In this document: positions 54,548 through 64,000 of the stretch, in pieces | Layout of the letters: each line of letters begins with the position of its first letter | How positions within the stretch are numbered: position 1 is the stretch's first letter | Source of the DNA: Sphingorhabdus sp. SMR4y | GTDB taxonomy: Bacteria; Pseudomonadota; Alphaproteobacteria; Sphingomonadales; Sphingomonadaceae | Direction of reading: 5' to 3' | Length of the DNA stretch: 64,000 nt | NCBI RefSeq assembly: GCF_002218195.1 | Contig: NZ_CP022336.1 | Coordinates: 682,001 to 746,000, forward strand | The notes under the pieces: generated by a model | What the model saw: only the letters and a program-made list of their open reading frames with translations | What the model was told of the DNA's origin: nothing | Database searches by the model: none | Made by a program: the position numbers and the translations under genes

Positions 54548-55834
54548 TCAGTCGCAGGCGCGATGAAGTTGCTGTCCCAGCCATGCCGCCACCAGGCACA
54601 TGGCCGCAACCAGCAATAGCTGTTCCGTCGTGGAAACGCCCATCAAGCTCAATCCGAGCGCGACCAGAGCGCCGACAACCATGCAGCCGGAATTGACAAC
54701 ATTATTCGCCGCAATCGTGCGCGCGGTCTGGCTGATATCCACCGTGGTCGTCAGAAAGGCGTATAGCGGAACGACGAACATGCCGCCAAATATCGATACG
54801 CCGGCCAGCGTGCCGAGCAGGGCCCAGGCCCCGTCATGGACGATGAACGTGTCAAACGTGTAGAGCTGACCATCGGGCAGGCCCTGCCAGCCCCGCGCTA
54901 TGAAATAGAGAATGAGCACGAAGACCCCCATCAGAATCACGCTTATCGGCGCAAAGCGCGCGGATACCTCGCTTTTCAGCAGCCGGTTGACCAGCACCGA
55001 ACCGATGGCAATGCCAATCGAGAATACGCCCAGAAACAGACTGGCAACCTGCGGTGTTGCAGTGAGCACATTTTCAACCAGCGGCGGGAACTGAATGATC
55101 AGCACCGAGCCGATAGTCCAGAAAAAGCTGATTGCGATAATCGCCAGATACAAGCGGCGAACATGCAAGGTCGCCGAAATCAGCCGGATCGAGGAGCGGA
55201 CAAAATTATAGTCGATTTTTTCGACTTCCTTCTGCGCGGGCGCCGGCGGCATGAACTGGGCAGCGATGCGGCCAATAAGCGCGACCACGAAGACGGCCGC
55301 AACCGCGATTTCGACTCCATTGCCGTTGCGATCGATGATGATCCCGCCAAGAATCGTTCCGGCGAGAATCGCGATATAGGTTCCCGCTTCGACCAGACCG
55401 GTTCCGCCGAGAACCTCATCCTTTTCCAGATGCTGGGGCAGCACCGCATATTTGATCGGTCCGAAAAACGTGGATTGCAGACCCAGCAGGAACAGAGCGG
55501 TCAGCATGACGGGGATCGAATGCAGCCACAGTCCGATTCCGCCGACAATGGCGATGAAGATTTCCAGCGTCTTGACGAAGCGGGTGATACGCGCCTTGTC
55601 GTAATTGTCGGCCAGCTGTCCGGCGAGCGACGAGAACAGGAAAAAGGGCAGTATGAACAGGCCCGAAGCCAGCGCATTGAATGCGAAATCTTCCGATTCA
55701 CTTTCGTAAATTCCGTAGGTCACCAGGATGACCATCGAGAATTTGAAGAGATTGTCGTTAAATGCCCCGAGCAACTGTGTCAGGAACAGCGGCAAAAATC
55801 TTTTCGTCCGCAGCAAATGCGCAGTATTTTGCAT
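54548..55834 (-). CDS. MFS transporter (LplT-like)
   Basis: The 428-residue protein has 11-12 membrane segments and the opening LFLTQLLGAFNDNLFKFSM typical of LplT-type lysophospholipid transporters; STFFGPIKYAVLPQHL matches too. LplT returns lysophospholipids to the inner membrane for reacylation. The usual acyltransferase partner (Aas) is not adjacent. It is divergent from pgsA across 162 bases. Confidence 0.86.
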   Translation of the reverse strand: MQNTAHLLRTKRFLPLFLTQLLGAFNDNLFKFSMVILVTYGIYESESEDFAFNALASGLFILPFFLFSSLAGQLADNYDKARITRFVKTLEIFIAIVGGIGLWLHSIPVMLTALFLLGLQSTFFGPIKYAVLPQHLEKDEVLGGTGLVEAGTYIAILAGTILGGIIIDRNGNGVEIAVAAVFVVALIGRIAAQFMPPAPAQKEVEKIDYNFVRSSIRLISATLHVRRLYLAIIAISFFWTIGSVLIIQFPPLVENVLTATPQVASLFLGVFSIGIAIGSVLVNRLLKSEVSARFAPISVILMGVFVLILYFIARGWQGLPDGQLYTFDTFIVHDGAWALLGTLAGVSIFGGMFVVPLYAFLTTTVDISQTARTIAANNVVNSGCMVVGALVALGLSLMGVSTTEQLLLVAAMCLVAAWLGQQLHRACD

Positions 55835-55996
55835 AAATCGGAAATCTCTTTTGGAGCGGAAGATGGGCGGTTGCCCACCCTTAACCCATTCAGGCCCGGC
55901 GTCAAATCCATTGACCGGCGCGCGGGCTATGAATTTCCGCTCCGATTGGCTGAAACAATTTTCATTTCGGGCAAATCCGTTTATGCGAGTGCCACG

Positions 55997-56569
55997 ATGT
56001 TGAATTTGCCAAACATATTGACACTGTCACGGATATTCGCGGTGCCGATTCTGGTCTTTCTGCTTTGGCCGAACTTCGAGGCGGCCCGGCCCCAGCCTCT
56101 TCCCATCGACTATCTGCTGACCTTCGGCCTATATTGCCTGATGGCGGTCACCGATTATTTCGACGGCTATCTGGCCCGGTCCCAGGGCACGGTATCCAAG
56201 CTCGGTATCTTTCTCGATCCGATCGCCGACAAGATCATGGTCGCCGCGGTCGTGCTCATGCTCATTTTTACGCGCGATATCAGCGGGTGGCATGCCATCG
56301 CTGCAATCGTCATATTGCTGCGCGAAATCATGGTTTCGGGGCTCCGCGAATTTCTCGCCGGGCTGCAGATCAGCGTTCCGGTGTCGCAACTGGCGAAATG
56401 GAAAACCGGCTTTCAGATGATTTCTCTTGGCGCGCTGATCCTGGCAGGCGGTCTGCCGCAATTTCCGATTGTCCAGACCGTTGGCCTGTGGACGCTTTGG
56501 GCCGCAGCGATCCTGACCCTGATAACCGGCTGGGATTATCTGCGCGTCGGCCTGAAGCACATGGACTGA
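55997..56569 (+). CDS. pgsA: CDP-diacylglycerol--glycerol-3-phosphate 3-phosphatidyltransferase
   Basis: The 190-residue membrane enzyme has the CDP-alcohol phosphatidyltransferase motif (Asp-rich TDYFDGYLARSQG followed by IFLDPIADK) and 4-5 membrane segments. It makes phosphatidylglycerophosphate. The ATG at 55997 gives the normal N-terminus (MLNLPNILTLSRIFAVPILV); the frame upstream is antisense to the transporter. Its stop overlaps the moaD start by one base. Confidence 0.95.
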   Translation: MLNLPNILTLSRIFAVPILVFLLWPNFEAARPQPLPIDYLLTFGLYCLMAVTDYFDGYLARSQGTVSKLGIFLDPIADKIMVAAVVLMLIFTRDISGWHAIAAIVILLREIMVSGLREFLAGLQISVPVSQLAKWKTGFQMISLGALILAGGLPQFPIVQTVGLWTLWAAAILTLITGWDYLRVGLKHMD

Positions 56570-56832
56570 TGACGCGCTCGCTCGACATAGTCTATTTCGC
56601 CTGGGTGCGGGAACGGCTTGGCATGGACCAGGAGCAGGTGCAGCTCGACGACAGTGTCGAAACTATTGGCGATGTCCTGACAATGCTCGTCGCAAGAGGA
56701 GATAGCTATGCGGATATCTTTGCCGACATTGGCAAATTGCGCTTTGCCCTCGATCAGGATTACGGCCTCCCGGACACCCCTCTCGGATCGGCACGGGAGC
56801 TGGCGATTTTCCCGCCGGTAACCGGCGGATGA
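56569..56832 (+). CDS. moaD: Molybdopterin synthase sulfur carrier subunit MoaD
   Basis: The 87-residue ubiquitin-fold protein ends in the required Gly-Gly (PPVTGG) that carries the thiocarboxylate. LRFALDQDYG and ELAIFPPVTGG are typical. It gives sulfur to molybdopterin with MoaE. It overlaps pgsA by one base and moaE by four bases, so the three genes form an operon. Confidence 0.94.
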   Translation: MTRSLDIVYFAWVRERLGMDQEQVQLDDSVETIGDVLTMLVARGDSYADIFADIGKLRFALDQDYGLPDTPLGSARELAIFPPVTGG

Positions 56833-57281
56833 TCAGGATTGCAGTCGGAACGCCGGATTTCGACATCGGCGCTGAAACAGCGAGAGTCGCAGGGCAGGGC
56901 GGCGGTGCGATTGCCAGCTTTGTCGGCCAGGTCCGCGATGACGGCAACCTGCAATCGCTCGAACTGGAACATTATCCGGCAATGACCGACAAGGCGCTGC
57001 ACAAGATCGCCGAAACCGCACTGGCGGACTGGCCGCTCCACGCGGTGACCATCATACACCGTGTCGGAAAGCTGGCGGTGGGCGAGAATATCGTCCTGGT
57101 GGTGACCGGATCCGATCATCGCGATGCGGCGATCGAAGCCTGCTCCTTCATCATGGACAAGCTGAAGACGGTCGCGCCCTTCTGGAAGAAGGAAACCCGG
57201 ACCGACGGTGCAACACAGTGGATCGAAGAACGTGCGTCCGACATTGATGCATCGCAAAAGTGGGACAAAAGCGAAAATTAG
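56829..57281 (+). CDS. moaE: Molybdopterin synthase catalytic subunit MoaE
   Basis: The 150-residue protein is the large subunit: QGGGAIASFVGQVRDD and the C-terminal KTVAPFWKKE segment, with the conserved Lys, fit MoaE. It catalyses sulfur insertion into precursor Z. Its stop (TAG) overlaps the stop of the convergent oxyR gene in the shared sequence TTAG. Confidence 0.95.
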   Translation: MIRIAVGTPDFDIGAETARVAGQGGGAIASFVGQVRDDGNLQSLELEHYPAMTDKALHKIAETALADWPLHAVTIIHRVGKLAVGENIVLVVTGSDHRDAAIEACSFIMDKLKTVAPFWKKETRTDGATQWIEERASDIDASQKWDKSEN

Positions 57282-58201
57282 GACTGGTTCTGCGTGACCC
57301 AGTGCTGCGCGCCCTTCATGATTTCTGCCAGCAATTGGAACTCGCTCCGCCGAGGGCTGTTCTTGCGCCATACCAGCGCGATATCGCGTGTAGCCCGATC
57401 CGATTTGAGCGGTCGTGCGACGATATTCGTATGATTCAAAATGCCGCTATCGATAGCCATCTTGGGCAAAAGGGTCAGACCGAGACCATTGTCGACCATC
57501 TGCACCAATGTATGCAGCGATGTTCCCATCATCCGCGCGGACGCCCTGAGTTCGGGACGGTTGCAAGCCGCCAGCGCATGGTCTTTCAGGCAATGGCCGT
57601 CTTCAAGCAGCAGCAATTGCGTTTCATCAATCTGCGCCGGGTCGACCTGTGGTGGGGGATCGCGCGGGTCATCTTTCGGAAATGCCACAAATATCTCGTC
57701 GCTGAACAATGTCTCGCATTCGACATCCCCGCAGGGGAACGGCTGCGCCAGCAGGACACAGTCGGCATGGCCATGGTGCAGGGAATCGCATGCGGCCTGA
57801 CTGGTTTCCTCTTTCAGATAAAGTTTCAGCTCCGGACGCTCCTTGCGGAGTTGCGGCAACAGCCGCGGCAGAAGAAAGGGCGCGATCGTCGGAATCACAC
57901 TCATCCGGATATCCCCCGCCAGAGGCTTCCCGGCGGATCTCGCCATTTCGGCGAGCTCGTCCGTCTCGCGCAAGATGCGATAGGCCTTTTCCACCATCTG
58001 GTTGCCCAGATCCGTAAAGCGGACCACGCGGCGGGTGCGTTCGACCAGTACGATATCGAGCAGAGCCTCCAGCTCCTTGATGCCGGCAGACAATGTCGAC
58101 TGGGTCACAAAACAGGATTCTGCCGCTTTGCCGAAATGGCCATGTTCTTTCAGAGCCACCAGATATTGCAGTTGTTTGAGCGTGGGAAGATAGGTCGACA
58201 T
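57278..58201 (-). CDS. oxyR: Hydrogen peroxide sensor OxyR (LysR family)
   Basis: The 307-residue protein has the LysR winged helix (LKQLQYLVALKEHGHFGKAAE) and an effector domain. Cys204 and Cys213 in GHCLKDHALAACN correspond to Cys199 and Cys208 of E. coli OxyR, with the same nine-residue spacing, and would form the regulatory disulfide. It is divergent from cysE across 154 bases. Confidence 0.95.
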   Translation of the reverse strand: MSTYLPTLKQLQYLVALKEHGHFGKAAESCFVTQSTLSAGIKELEALLDIVLVERTRRVVRFTDLGNQMVEKAYRILRETDELAEMARSAGKPLAGDIRMSVIPTIAPFLLPRLLPQLRKERPELKLYLKEETSQAACDSLHHGHADCVLLAQPFPCGDVECETLFSDEIFVAFPKDDPRDPPPQVDPAQIDETQLLLLEDGHCLKDHALAACNRPELRASARMMGTSLHTLVQMVDNGLGLTLLPKMAIDSGILNHTNIVARPLKSDRATRDIALVWRKNSPRRSEFQLLAEIMKGAQHWVTQNQS

Positions 58202-58214
58202 TATCGATGCTTTC

Positions 58215-58236
58215 GATCAGTAGTAGAGCATTGATC
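58215..58236. promoter_or_regulatory. Inverted repeat in the oxyR-cysE intergenic region
   Basis: GATCA and TGATC are exact 5-base arms around 12 bases, lying 14 bases from the oxyR start and about 120 bases before cysE. Two TATAAT hexamers (58240-58245 and 58274-58279) follow on the plus strand, without a clear -35 box. An OxyR or other LysR operator is plausible; the OxyR tetramer motif itself is not seen. Confidence 0.3.
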
Positions 58237-58355
58237 TAATATAATGATGAATATCCGGTTTGAAAAGCGCCATTATAATTGCGTTGCAAAAAAGAACTGG
58301 AAATCCGGACCGGTCATATCTAGTTATTGATATCAGTAATCTCCGGAGGAAATAT

Positions 58356-59060
58356 ATGTTTCGGGCACTTGGCGCTTATCTCGATTCTATCAAGGCCCGT
58401 GATCCAGCCCCGCGTTCGCGATGGGAAGTGCTGCTTTATCCCGGTGTATTGGCTCTAGGCCTGCACCGTTTCGCGCACTGGCTGTTCAAGGGCGAACTCT
58501 ATTTCCTTGCCCGGCTGGTCAATCATATCTCCCGTTTCTTCACTGCCATCGACATCCACCCCGGCGCAAAAATCGGTCGCCATCTGTTCATCGACCATGG
58601 ATTCACCGTCATTGGCGAAACCGCGCAGATTGGCGACAATGTGACAATCTACCAATGTGTCACGCTGGGCGGGACGAATCCGGCCAATGGTGTGGGCGGC
58701 AAGCGCCACCCGACGATCGAGAATGATGTCATCCTCGGCTCCGGAGCACAGGTGCTCGGCCCGATCACGGTTGGCAAACGGGCCAGGGTCGGCGCGAATG
58801 CGGTTGTTACCCAGGACGTTCCGGAAGGCGCCACCATGGTTGGTGTTCGCGCCCGGCCAACCCTGGTCGAGGCCAAGGATTATCAGAAGGATTTTGTTCC
58901 TTACGGCACACCCTGTAGCGAGATTTTCGATCCCTCTACGCAAAAGCTCGAAATCCTGCAGTGCGAAATGGAACAGTTGCAGAAACGTATCGCCAGTTTT
59001 GCCAAGGAGCGGAACGGCGAGGAGACGCCGGTCGAATCAGAAGGACGCGATAGCGCTTGA
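58356..59060 (+). CDS. cysE: Serine O-acetyltransferase
   Basis: The 234-residue protein has the short EpsC-type form of serine acetyltransferase: an N-terminal helical segment, a left-handed hexapeptide repeat (IGDNVTIYQCVTLGGTNP, VILGSGAQVLGPITVG), and a C-terminal coiled tail. It makes O-acetylserine, the first step of cysteine synthesis. The ATG at 58356 is preceded by CGGAGGA. It overlaps the DUF2794 gene by one base. Confidence 0.94.
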   Translation: MFRALGAYLDSIKARDPAPRSRWEVLLYPGVLALGLHRFAHWLFKGELYFLARLVNHISRFFTAIDIHPGAKIGRHLFIDHGFTVIGETAQIGDNVTIYQCVTLGGTNPANGVGGKRHPTIENDVILGSGAQVLGPITVGKRARVGANAVVTQDVPEGATMVGVRARPTLVEAKDYQKDFVPYGTPCSEIFDPSTQKLEILQCEMEQLQKRIASFAKERNGEETPVESEGRDSA

Positions 59061-59413
59061 TGCGTTTCGGCGATTCCAACATATCACCATTTCCGCAGCG
59101 GGGCACGCCCTCGCAGGTCGGTTTTGAACGGCGCGAAATAGAGCGCATCCTGGGGCTTTACGGCCGGATGGTGGCCGCGGGCCACTGGAAAGACTATGCC
59201 ATGGACATGCGCAAGGATGTGGCGATTTTTGCCGCTTTCCGCCGTGCGTCGGAACGGCCGCAGATGCGGATTGAAAAGCGCCCTTCCGAACGCAATCGAC
59301 AGGGCATGTGGACGCTGCACGGCGAACAGGGCCAGATTTTGAAGCGTGGTCATGATCTGGCCGGTGTACTGGCTCCGGTCGAGCGCAAGCTTATGAAACT
59401 GGTGGCAGACTAG
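59060..59413 (+). CDS. DUF2794 protein
   Basis: The 117-residue protein matches DUF2794, found across alphaproteobacteria, with FERREIERILGLYGRMVAAG and the middle segment DVAIFAAFRRASERP. The function is unknown. It is translationally coupled to cysE. A TTG three bases upstream is an alternative start. Confidence 0.9.
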   Translation: MRFGDSNISPFPQRGTPSQVGFERREIERILGLYGRMVAAGHWKDYAMDMRKDVAIFAAFRRASERPQMRIEKRPSERNRQGMWTLHGEQGQILKRGHDLAGVLAPVERKLMKLVAD

Positions 59414-59454
59414 CAGTTCCGGCTCCCGCTCTTTGGTTCAGACCAATGGGAAAA

Positions 59455-60156
59455 TCAGCTTTCCACAGCATCGGTATCAAGCGCATAGCCCGCCGAACGG
59501 ACGGTCCGGATGATATCGGACCTGCCATTGGCGTTGAGCGCCTTGCGCAGCCGCCGGATATGAACATCAACGGTTCGCAACTCGATATCGCTGTCCTGAC
59601 CCCAGACGCTGTCGAGCAGCCTTTCGCGGGAAAACACCCAGTTGGGATGCTCCAGAAAATGGCGAAGCAGGCGAAATTCGGTTGGTCCCAGGGGGATCGT
59701 GTCGCCGCCGCGTTTGACCTTGTGGCCGACGGTGTCCATTTCCAGATCACCGAAACTGAGCTTCTCGCCAGCCAGCGCCGGGCGGACCCGGCGCAGCACG
59801 GCCTTCACCCGGGCGATCAGTTCGCGGGGGCTGAACGGTTTGGTGATATAGTCGTCGGCGCCGGTTTCCAGTCCCCGGATCTTGTCCTCCTCCTCACCGC
59901 GAGCGGTCAGCATAATGATGGGAATATTGGCGGTTTCCGAAGAGCGGCGCAAGCGGCGGCAAACCTCGATACCGGACAGGCTTTCCAGCATCCAGTCGAG
60001 CAATATCACATCGGGACGATGTTCCTGCACCAGCAACAACGCCTCTTCGCCGTCCGGTGTGTGGATGACGTCATATTCCTCTTTCTTGAAATTCCAGGAC
60101 AGCAGTTCCGCTAGCGCGGCATCGTCTTCGACCAGCAATAATTTGGCGTTGACCAT
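59455..60156 (-). CDS. phoB: Phosphate regulon response regulator PhoB
   Basis: The 233-residue OmpR-family protein has a receiver domain with Asp54 (PDVILLDWML) and Lys in ITKPFSPRELIARVKAVLRR, and a winged-helix domain with GPTEFRLLRHFLEHP. It activates the pho genes when phosphate is scarce. It follows phoU with a one-base overlap. The sensor PhoR is not within the window. Confidence 0.96.
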   Translation of the reverse strand: MVNAKLLLVEDDAALAELLSWNFKKEEYDVIHTPDGEEALLLVQEHRPDVILLDWMLESLSGIEVCRRLRRSSETANIPIIMLTARGEEEDKIRGLETGADDYITKPFSPRELIARVKAVLRRVRPALAGEKLSFGDLEMDTVGHKVKRGGDTIPLGPTEFRLLRHFLEHPNWVFSRERLLDSVWGQDSDIELRTVDVHIRRLRKALNANGRSDIIRTVRSAGYALDTDAVES

Positions 60157-60887
60157 CAGTCGTCCCCGTCGCCGAGCGATTCGTCTACCGGCGTCGTCGG
60201 ATTTTCACCACGCGTCCGTTCCGGCATCGGTTCACCGGTCGCCGCGAAATAGACCATTTCGGCAACATTCGTGGCATGATCGCCAATCCTCTCAAGATTC
60301 TTGGCAATGAAGAGCAGATGCGCCGCTTCGCCAATATCCTTCGGGTTCTCGATCATATGGGTGATCACCGCCCGGAAAATGCTGTTGTAGAAATCATCGA
60401 CGATCTGATCGCGCCGGTTCACTTCCATCGCCAGCTCCGCATCCCGGCGGGCAAAAGCATCGAGAGAATCCCGTACCAGTTCGCTGGCGATTTTCGACAT
60501 CGACGGCAACAGGGAAATGGGTGTCAGCCGATGCGTCTTGGTCACGAGCGGGACCCGTTTCGCGATATTCTTGGCATAATCGCCAATCCGTTCGACCACG
60601 CCGGAAATCTTGAAAGTGGCGATCAGTTCCCGGAGATCGTCGGCCATCGGCGCCCGCAGCGCAATGGTCTGGAATGTCAGCTCGTCGATCCGCTTTTCGA
60701 GTTCGTCGATCAGCTTGTCTTCGCGGACCACTTCCTCGGCCAGTTCCAGATCGCTGTTTTCCAGCGCGCGCATCGCCTTGGAAATCGCCTGCTCGCTGCG
60801 ACCGCCGATTTCCGCAACCATGCCGCGCAATTCGTTGATGTCGGAATCGAAGGCTTTGACCGTATGCTCTGTGCCAGTATTGACCAT
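60156..60887 (-). CDS. phoU: Phosphate signalling regulator PhoU
   Basis: The 243-residue helical protein has two PhoU repeats, each with the (E/D)xxxD metal motif (VVREDKLIDELEKRID; EVNRRDQIVDDFYN) and RIGDYAKNIAKR. PhoU represses the Pho response when phosphate is plentiful, acting between PstB and PhoR. It is in the pst-phoUB operon. Confidence 0.96.
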   Translation of the reverse strand: MVNTGTEHTVKAFDSDINELRGMVAEIGGRSEQAISKAMRALENSDLELAEEVVREDKLIDELEKRIDELTFQTIALRAPMADDLRELIATFKISGVVERIGDYAKNIAKRVPLVTKTHRLTPISLLPSMSKIASELVRDSLDAFARRDAELAMEVNRRDQIVDDFYNSIFRAVITHMIENPKDIGEAAHLLFIAKNLERIGDHATNVAEMVYFAATGEPMPERTRGENPTTPVDESLGDGDD

Positions 60888-60912
60888 TTTTCAGTTCCTA
60901 AACTTCGAGATA

Positions 60913-61758
<846 letters not shown>

Positions 61759-61763
61759 GGCAC

Positions 61764-63026
61764 CTACCACCGGGTTTCGAAACGGTTGCGCAGATAGATG
61801 GCCAGGGCGTTCATCGTCAGCAGGAACAACAATAGCACAATGATCGCTGCTGATGTTTTCTCGACAAAACCGCGGTCGACTTCGTCGGACCAGAGAAAGA
61901 TCTGGACCGGCAAAACGGTCGCCGGATCTGTGATGCCGCTGGGCGGTGTCGCGATAAAGGCGCGCATGCCGATCATCAGCAGCGGCGCCGTCTCGCCGAG
62001 CGCCCGGGCCATGCCGATAATGGTGCCGGTCAATATGCCGGGGAGCGCCAGCGGCAGGACGTGGTGGAACACCACCTGCAGAGGGCTCGCGCCGATGCCC
62101 AGCGCCGCTTCGCGGATAGACGGCGGCACGGATTTAACCGCGTTGCGTCCCGAAATAACGATCACCGGCATGGTCATCAGTGCCAGGGTGAGGCCGCCGA
62201 CCAGAGCGCCGGATCGCGGCATTCCGAAAAAGTTCAGAAACACGGCGAGCCCCAGCAGCCCGAAAATGATCGAGGGTACGGCTGCCAGATTGTTGATCGA
62301 AACCTCGATCAGATCGGTAAGCCGGTTTTTCGGGGCATATTCCTCAAGATAGAGCGCCGCCAGAACACCGACCGGAAAAGCCAGCAACAGGGTCACGATC
62401 ATGGTGATCAGCGAGCCTTTGAACGCCCCCCAGATTCCGACCTGCATCGGATCCGTTGCATCGGAATGGCTGAGGAAATTCCAGTTGAAACCGGTCGACA
62501 GACGATCCCCCAGTTCGCGGACCTTCGCCTCGGCTTCCGGATTGCCGGCGTCCTTGTAGGCAACATCTATATCCGAAATGACCGGCAGATAGACGGTTGC
62601 CTGCTGCTCGACGATGTCCGGATCGTTCAGGATCATCGCGTTGACCGCGGTCCATCCACCCGGCGAGAACAGGTCGGTGCCGTCCGGACCATATTGAATC
62701 TCGATACTGCTATCGACAATTTCGCGCAGGCCCATTGACTGCAGATTGGCATCCGCATTCGGCCCTTCAAACTGGCTGGCCGAAGCGCCGCCGGTAACCG
62801 CAGGAAAATCAATATCGACCGGCAATTCGGTCTGGGTAAAGCCGCGGAAACCGTTACCGACCATCACGATCAGCAGAAAGGCGAGAAAGCCCGCCGACAG
62901 TATGACTGCTGCCATGCCCAAGGCCTTGAACCGCCGCTCGGCCGCATAGCGGCGGGCAATGCGCTTCTGCATGGCCTCGCCTTGCCAATCGGTCGGATTG
63001 CGCTTCATTTCGGTGAGACTATTCAT
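61764..63026 (-). CDS. pstA: Phosphate ABC transporter permease PstA
   Basis: The 420-residue permease is longer than E. coli PstA (about 296). After the first membrane segment ([19 protein letters not shown]) it has about 150 periplasmic residues, then the usual membrane segments with the loop [20 protein letters not shown]. Such an extra domain (DUF3333-like) is known in alphaproteobacterial PstA. It overlaps pstC by eight bases. Confidence 0.93.
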   Translation of the reverse strand: MNSLTEMKRNPTDWQGEAMQKRIARRYAAERRFKALGMAAVILSAGFLAFLLIVMVGNGFRGFTQTELPVDIDFPAVTGGASASQFEGPNADANLQSMGLREIVDSSIEIQYGPDGTDLFSPGGWTAVNAMILNDPDIVEQQATVYLPVISDIDVAYKDAGNPEAEAKVRELGDRLSTGFNWNFLSHSDATDPMQVGIWGAFKGSLITMIVTLLLAFPVGVLAALYLEEYAPKNRLTDLIEVSINNLAAVPSIIFGLLGLAVFLNFFGMPRSGALVGGLTLALMTMPVIVISGRNAVKSVPPSIREAALGIGASPLQVVFHHVLPLALPGILTGTIIGMARALGETAPLLMIGMRAFIATPPSGITDPATVLPVQIFLWSDEVDRGFVEKTSAAIIVLLLFLLTMNALAIYLRNRFETRW

Positions 63027-64000
63027 ATGCTTCCCGATATTTTTTGACCACGCGCAGGGCGATGAGGTTGAGCAGCAGGGTTACGATGAACAGGACCAGA
63101 CCAAGAGCAAAGGCCGCCAGTGTTTTCGGGCTGTCAAACTCCTGGTCTCCGGTCAGCAGCTGCACGATCTGGGTCGTGACGGTCGTGACGCTGGCAAAGG
63201 GATTTGCCGTCATATTGGCAGCCAGACCGGCGGCCATCACCACGATCATGGTCTCGCCGATTGCGCGGCTGACAGCGAGCAGAACGCCGCCGACCACGCC
63301 CGGCAGAGCGGCGGGGATCAGGACCTTCTTGATGGTCTCGCTATGCGTTGCGCCCATGGCCAGTGATCCGTCGCGCATAGAACTGGGAACGGCGGCAATA
63401 CTGTCATCGGCCATCGAGGATACAAAGGGGATGATCATGATGCCCATCACCACACCGGCTGCCAACGCCGATTCCGAAGACGCGCCGGTGATACCGATCG
63501 AAACGGCAAAGTCGCGCAGCGCTGGAGCAACGGTCAAAGCAGCGAAATAGCCGTAGACCACTGTTGGGACACCAGCGAGGACCTCCAGTATCGGTTTCAT
63601 CCACGCGCGGAACTTCGCCGGCGCATATTGCGTGAGATAGATTGCGCTCATCAGACCGAGCGGTATCGCCACGATCATCGCGATGATCGCGCCGATGAAT
63701 ACCGTGCCCCAGAACAGCGGGATGGCACCAAATCCGGTTTCGCCTCTCGGCCCCGCCACCGCCTTGGGATTCCATTCGGTGCCGAACAGGAAATCGATCG
63801 GTGAAACCATGGAAAAGAAGCGCGCCGATTCGAAGACCAGCGACAGGAATATCCCCACGGTCGTAATGATTGCGATGAGCGACGCGAGCAGCAATATCAG
63901 CATCGTCACGCGCTCGATCTTGGTCCGCGCCCTCAGGTCAGGCTTGATCTGCAGCCAGGCATAGACGCCGCAGGCGAAGACCATCAGCAGGGCCGCGACC
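63019..64000 (-). CDS. pstC: Phosphate ABC transporter permease PstC (5' end beyond the window)
   Basis: The frame is open to the right edge, so the N-terminus is cut off; about 327 residues are visible. Membrane segments and the permease loop DGSLAMGATHSETIKKVLIP confirm PstC, which forms the channel with PstA. In alphaproteobacteria PstC is usually over 400 residues, so part of the protein is missing. pstS and phoR probably lie beyond it. Confidence 0.92.
   Translation of the reverse strand, partial: VAALLMVFACGVYAWLQIKPDLRARTKIERVTMLILLLASLIAIITTVGIFLSLVFESARFFSMVSPIDFLFGTEWNPKAVAGPRGETGFGAIPLFWGTVFIGAIIAMIVAIPLGLMSAIYLTQYAPAKFRAWMKPILEVLAGVPTVVYGYFAALTVAPALRDFAVSIGITGASSESALAAGVVMGIMIIPFVSSMADDSIAAVPSSMRDGSLAMGATHSETIKKVLIPAALPGVVGGVLLAVSRAIGETMIVVMAAGLAANMTANPFASVTTVTTQIVQLLTGDQEFDSPKTLAAFALGLVLFIVTLLLNLIALRVVKKYREAYE

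Overview
The window is chromosomal DNA of an alphaproteobacterium, most likely a marine or freshwater sphingomonad (Sphingomonadales, Sphingorhabdus/Parasphingorhabdus-like). This is inferred from CtrA, MucR, GANTC (CcrM-type) sites, UPF0262, DUF2794, DUF2849 and DUF934 proteins, two sphingomonad-style TonB-dependent receptors, the order pstC-pstA-pstB-phoU-phoB, and the order tsaB-rimI-mucR-fur-plsC-miaB-phoH-ybeY-corC. The genus is a guess. About 66 protein genes and two tRNA genes can be supported; there are no rRNA genes, insertion sequences, integrases or CRISPR arrays. Nearly all of it is core housekeeping sequence.

Layout. 1-1246 is the 5' part of a secreted RcnB-like, glycine-zipper protein cut by the left edge. 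1.4-4.3 kb: free methionine sulfoxide reductase, ArfB, the cell-cycle regulator CtrA behind a dense cluster of GANTC sites and CtrA half-sites, and a PPP-type phosphatase. 4.4-9.1 kb: a saccharopine-dehydrogenase-like reductase, dcd, a degenerate GH25 protein, UPF0262 and dnaB. 9.1-13.1 kb: a tightly packed minus-strand sulfate/sulfite reduction operon (cobA, DUF2849, cysI, DUF934, cysH). 13.1-25.3 kb: mixed metabolism (astD, selO, a hydrolase, a glycosyltransferase, a nitronate monooxygenase-like enzyme, amt, a 2-hydroxyacid dehydrogenase, a thiolase, a prepilin peptidase). 25.4-31.9 kb: tRNA-Leu(CAA), two tandem TonB-dependent receptors each with its own terminator and a possible upstream operator, a 51-residue ORF, and tRNA-Thr(TGT) on the other strand. 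This is the most accessory-looking part.

31.9-39.8 kb: a DUF429-like protein, a CmpX-type channel with a Lys/Pro/Ala tail, a quinone oxidoreductase, a serine hydrolase, rarA, a second glycosyltransferase and a MOSC protein. 39.8-47.8 kb: a long minus-strand run for RNA modification, ribosome maturation, iron regulation and Fe-S assembly (corC, ybeY, phoH, miaB, plsC, fur, mucR, rimI, tsaB, a RutE-like reductase, nfu). 48-54.5 kb: an M16 protease, a redoxin lipoprotein, hslV-hslU and two small membrane proteins. 54.5-59.4 kb: an LplT-like transporter, pgsA-moaD-moaE, oxyR divergent from cysE, and DUF2794. 59.5-64 kb: phosphate uptake and sensing (phoB, phoU, pstB, pstA and a partial pstC cut by the right edge).

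Functional links: cysE with the cobA-cysH operon covers cysteine synthesis; oxyR beside cysE suggests coupling to peroxide stress; CtrA and MucR are both cell-cycle regulators; the Pst-PhoU-PhoB set is complete except for PhoR and PstS, which probably lie beyond the right edge. I did not find a convincing undescribed multigene system. The best leads are the GANTC cluster upstream of ctrA, the composite Met-rich/RcnB/glycine-zipper protein, and the spaced repeat array and hairpin upstream of the two TonB receptors.
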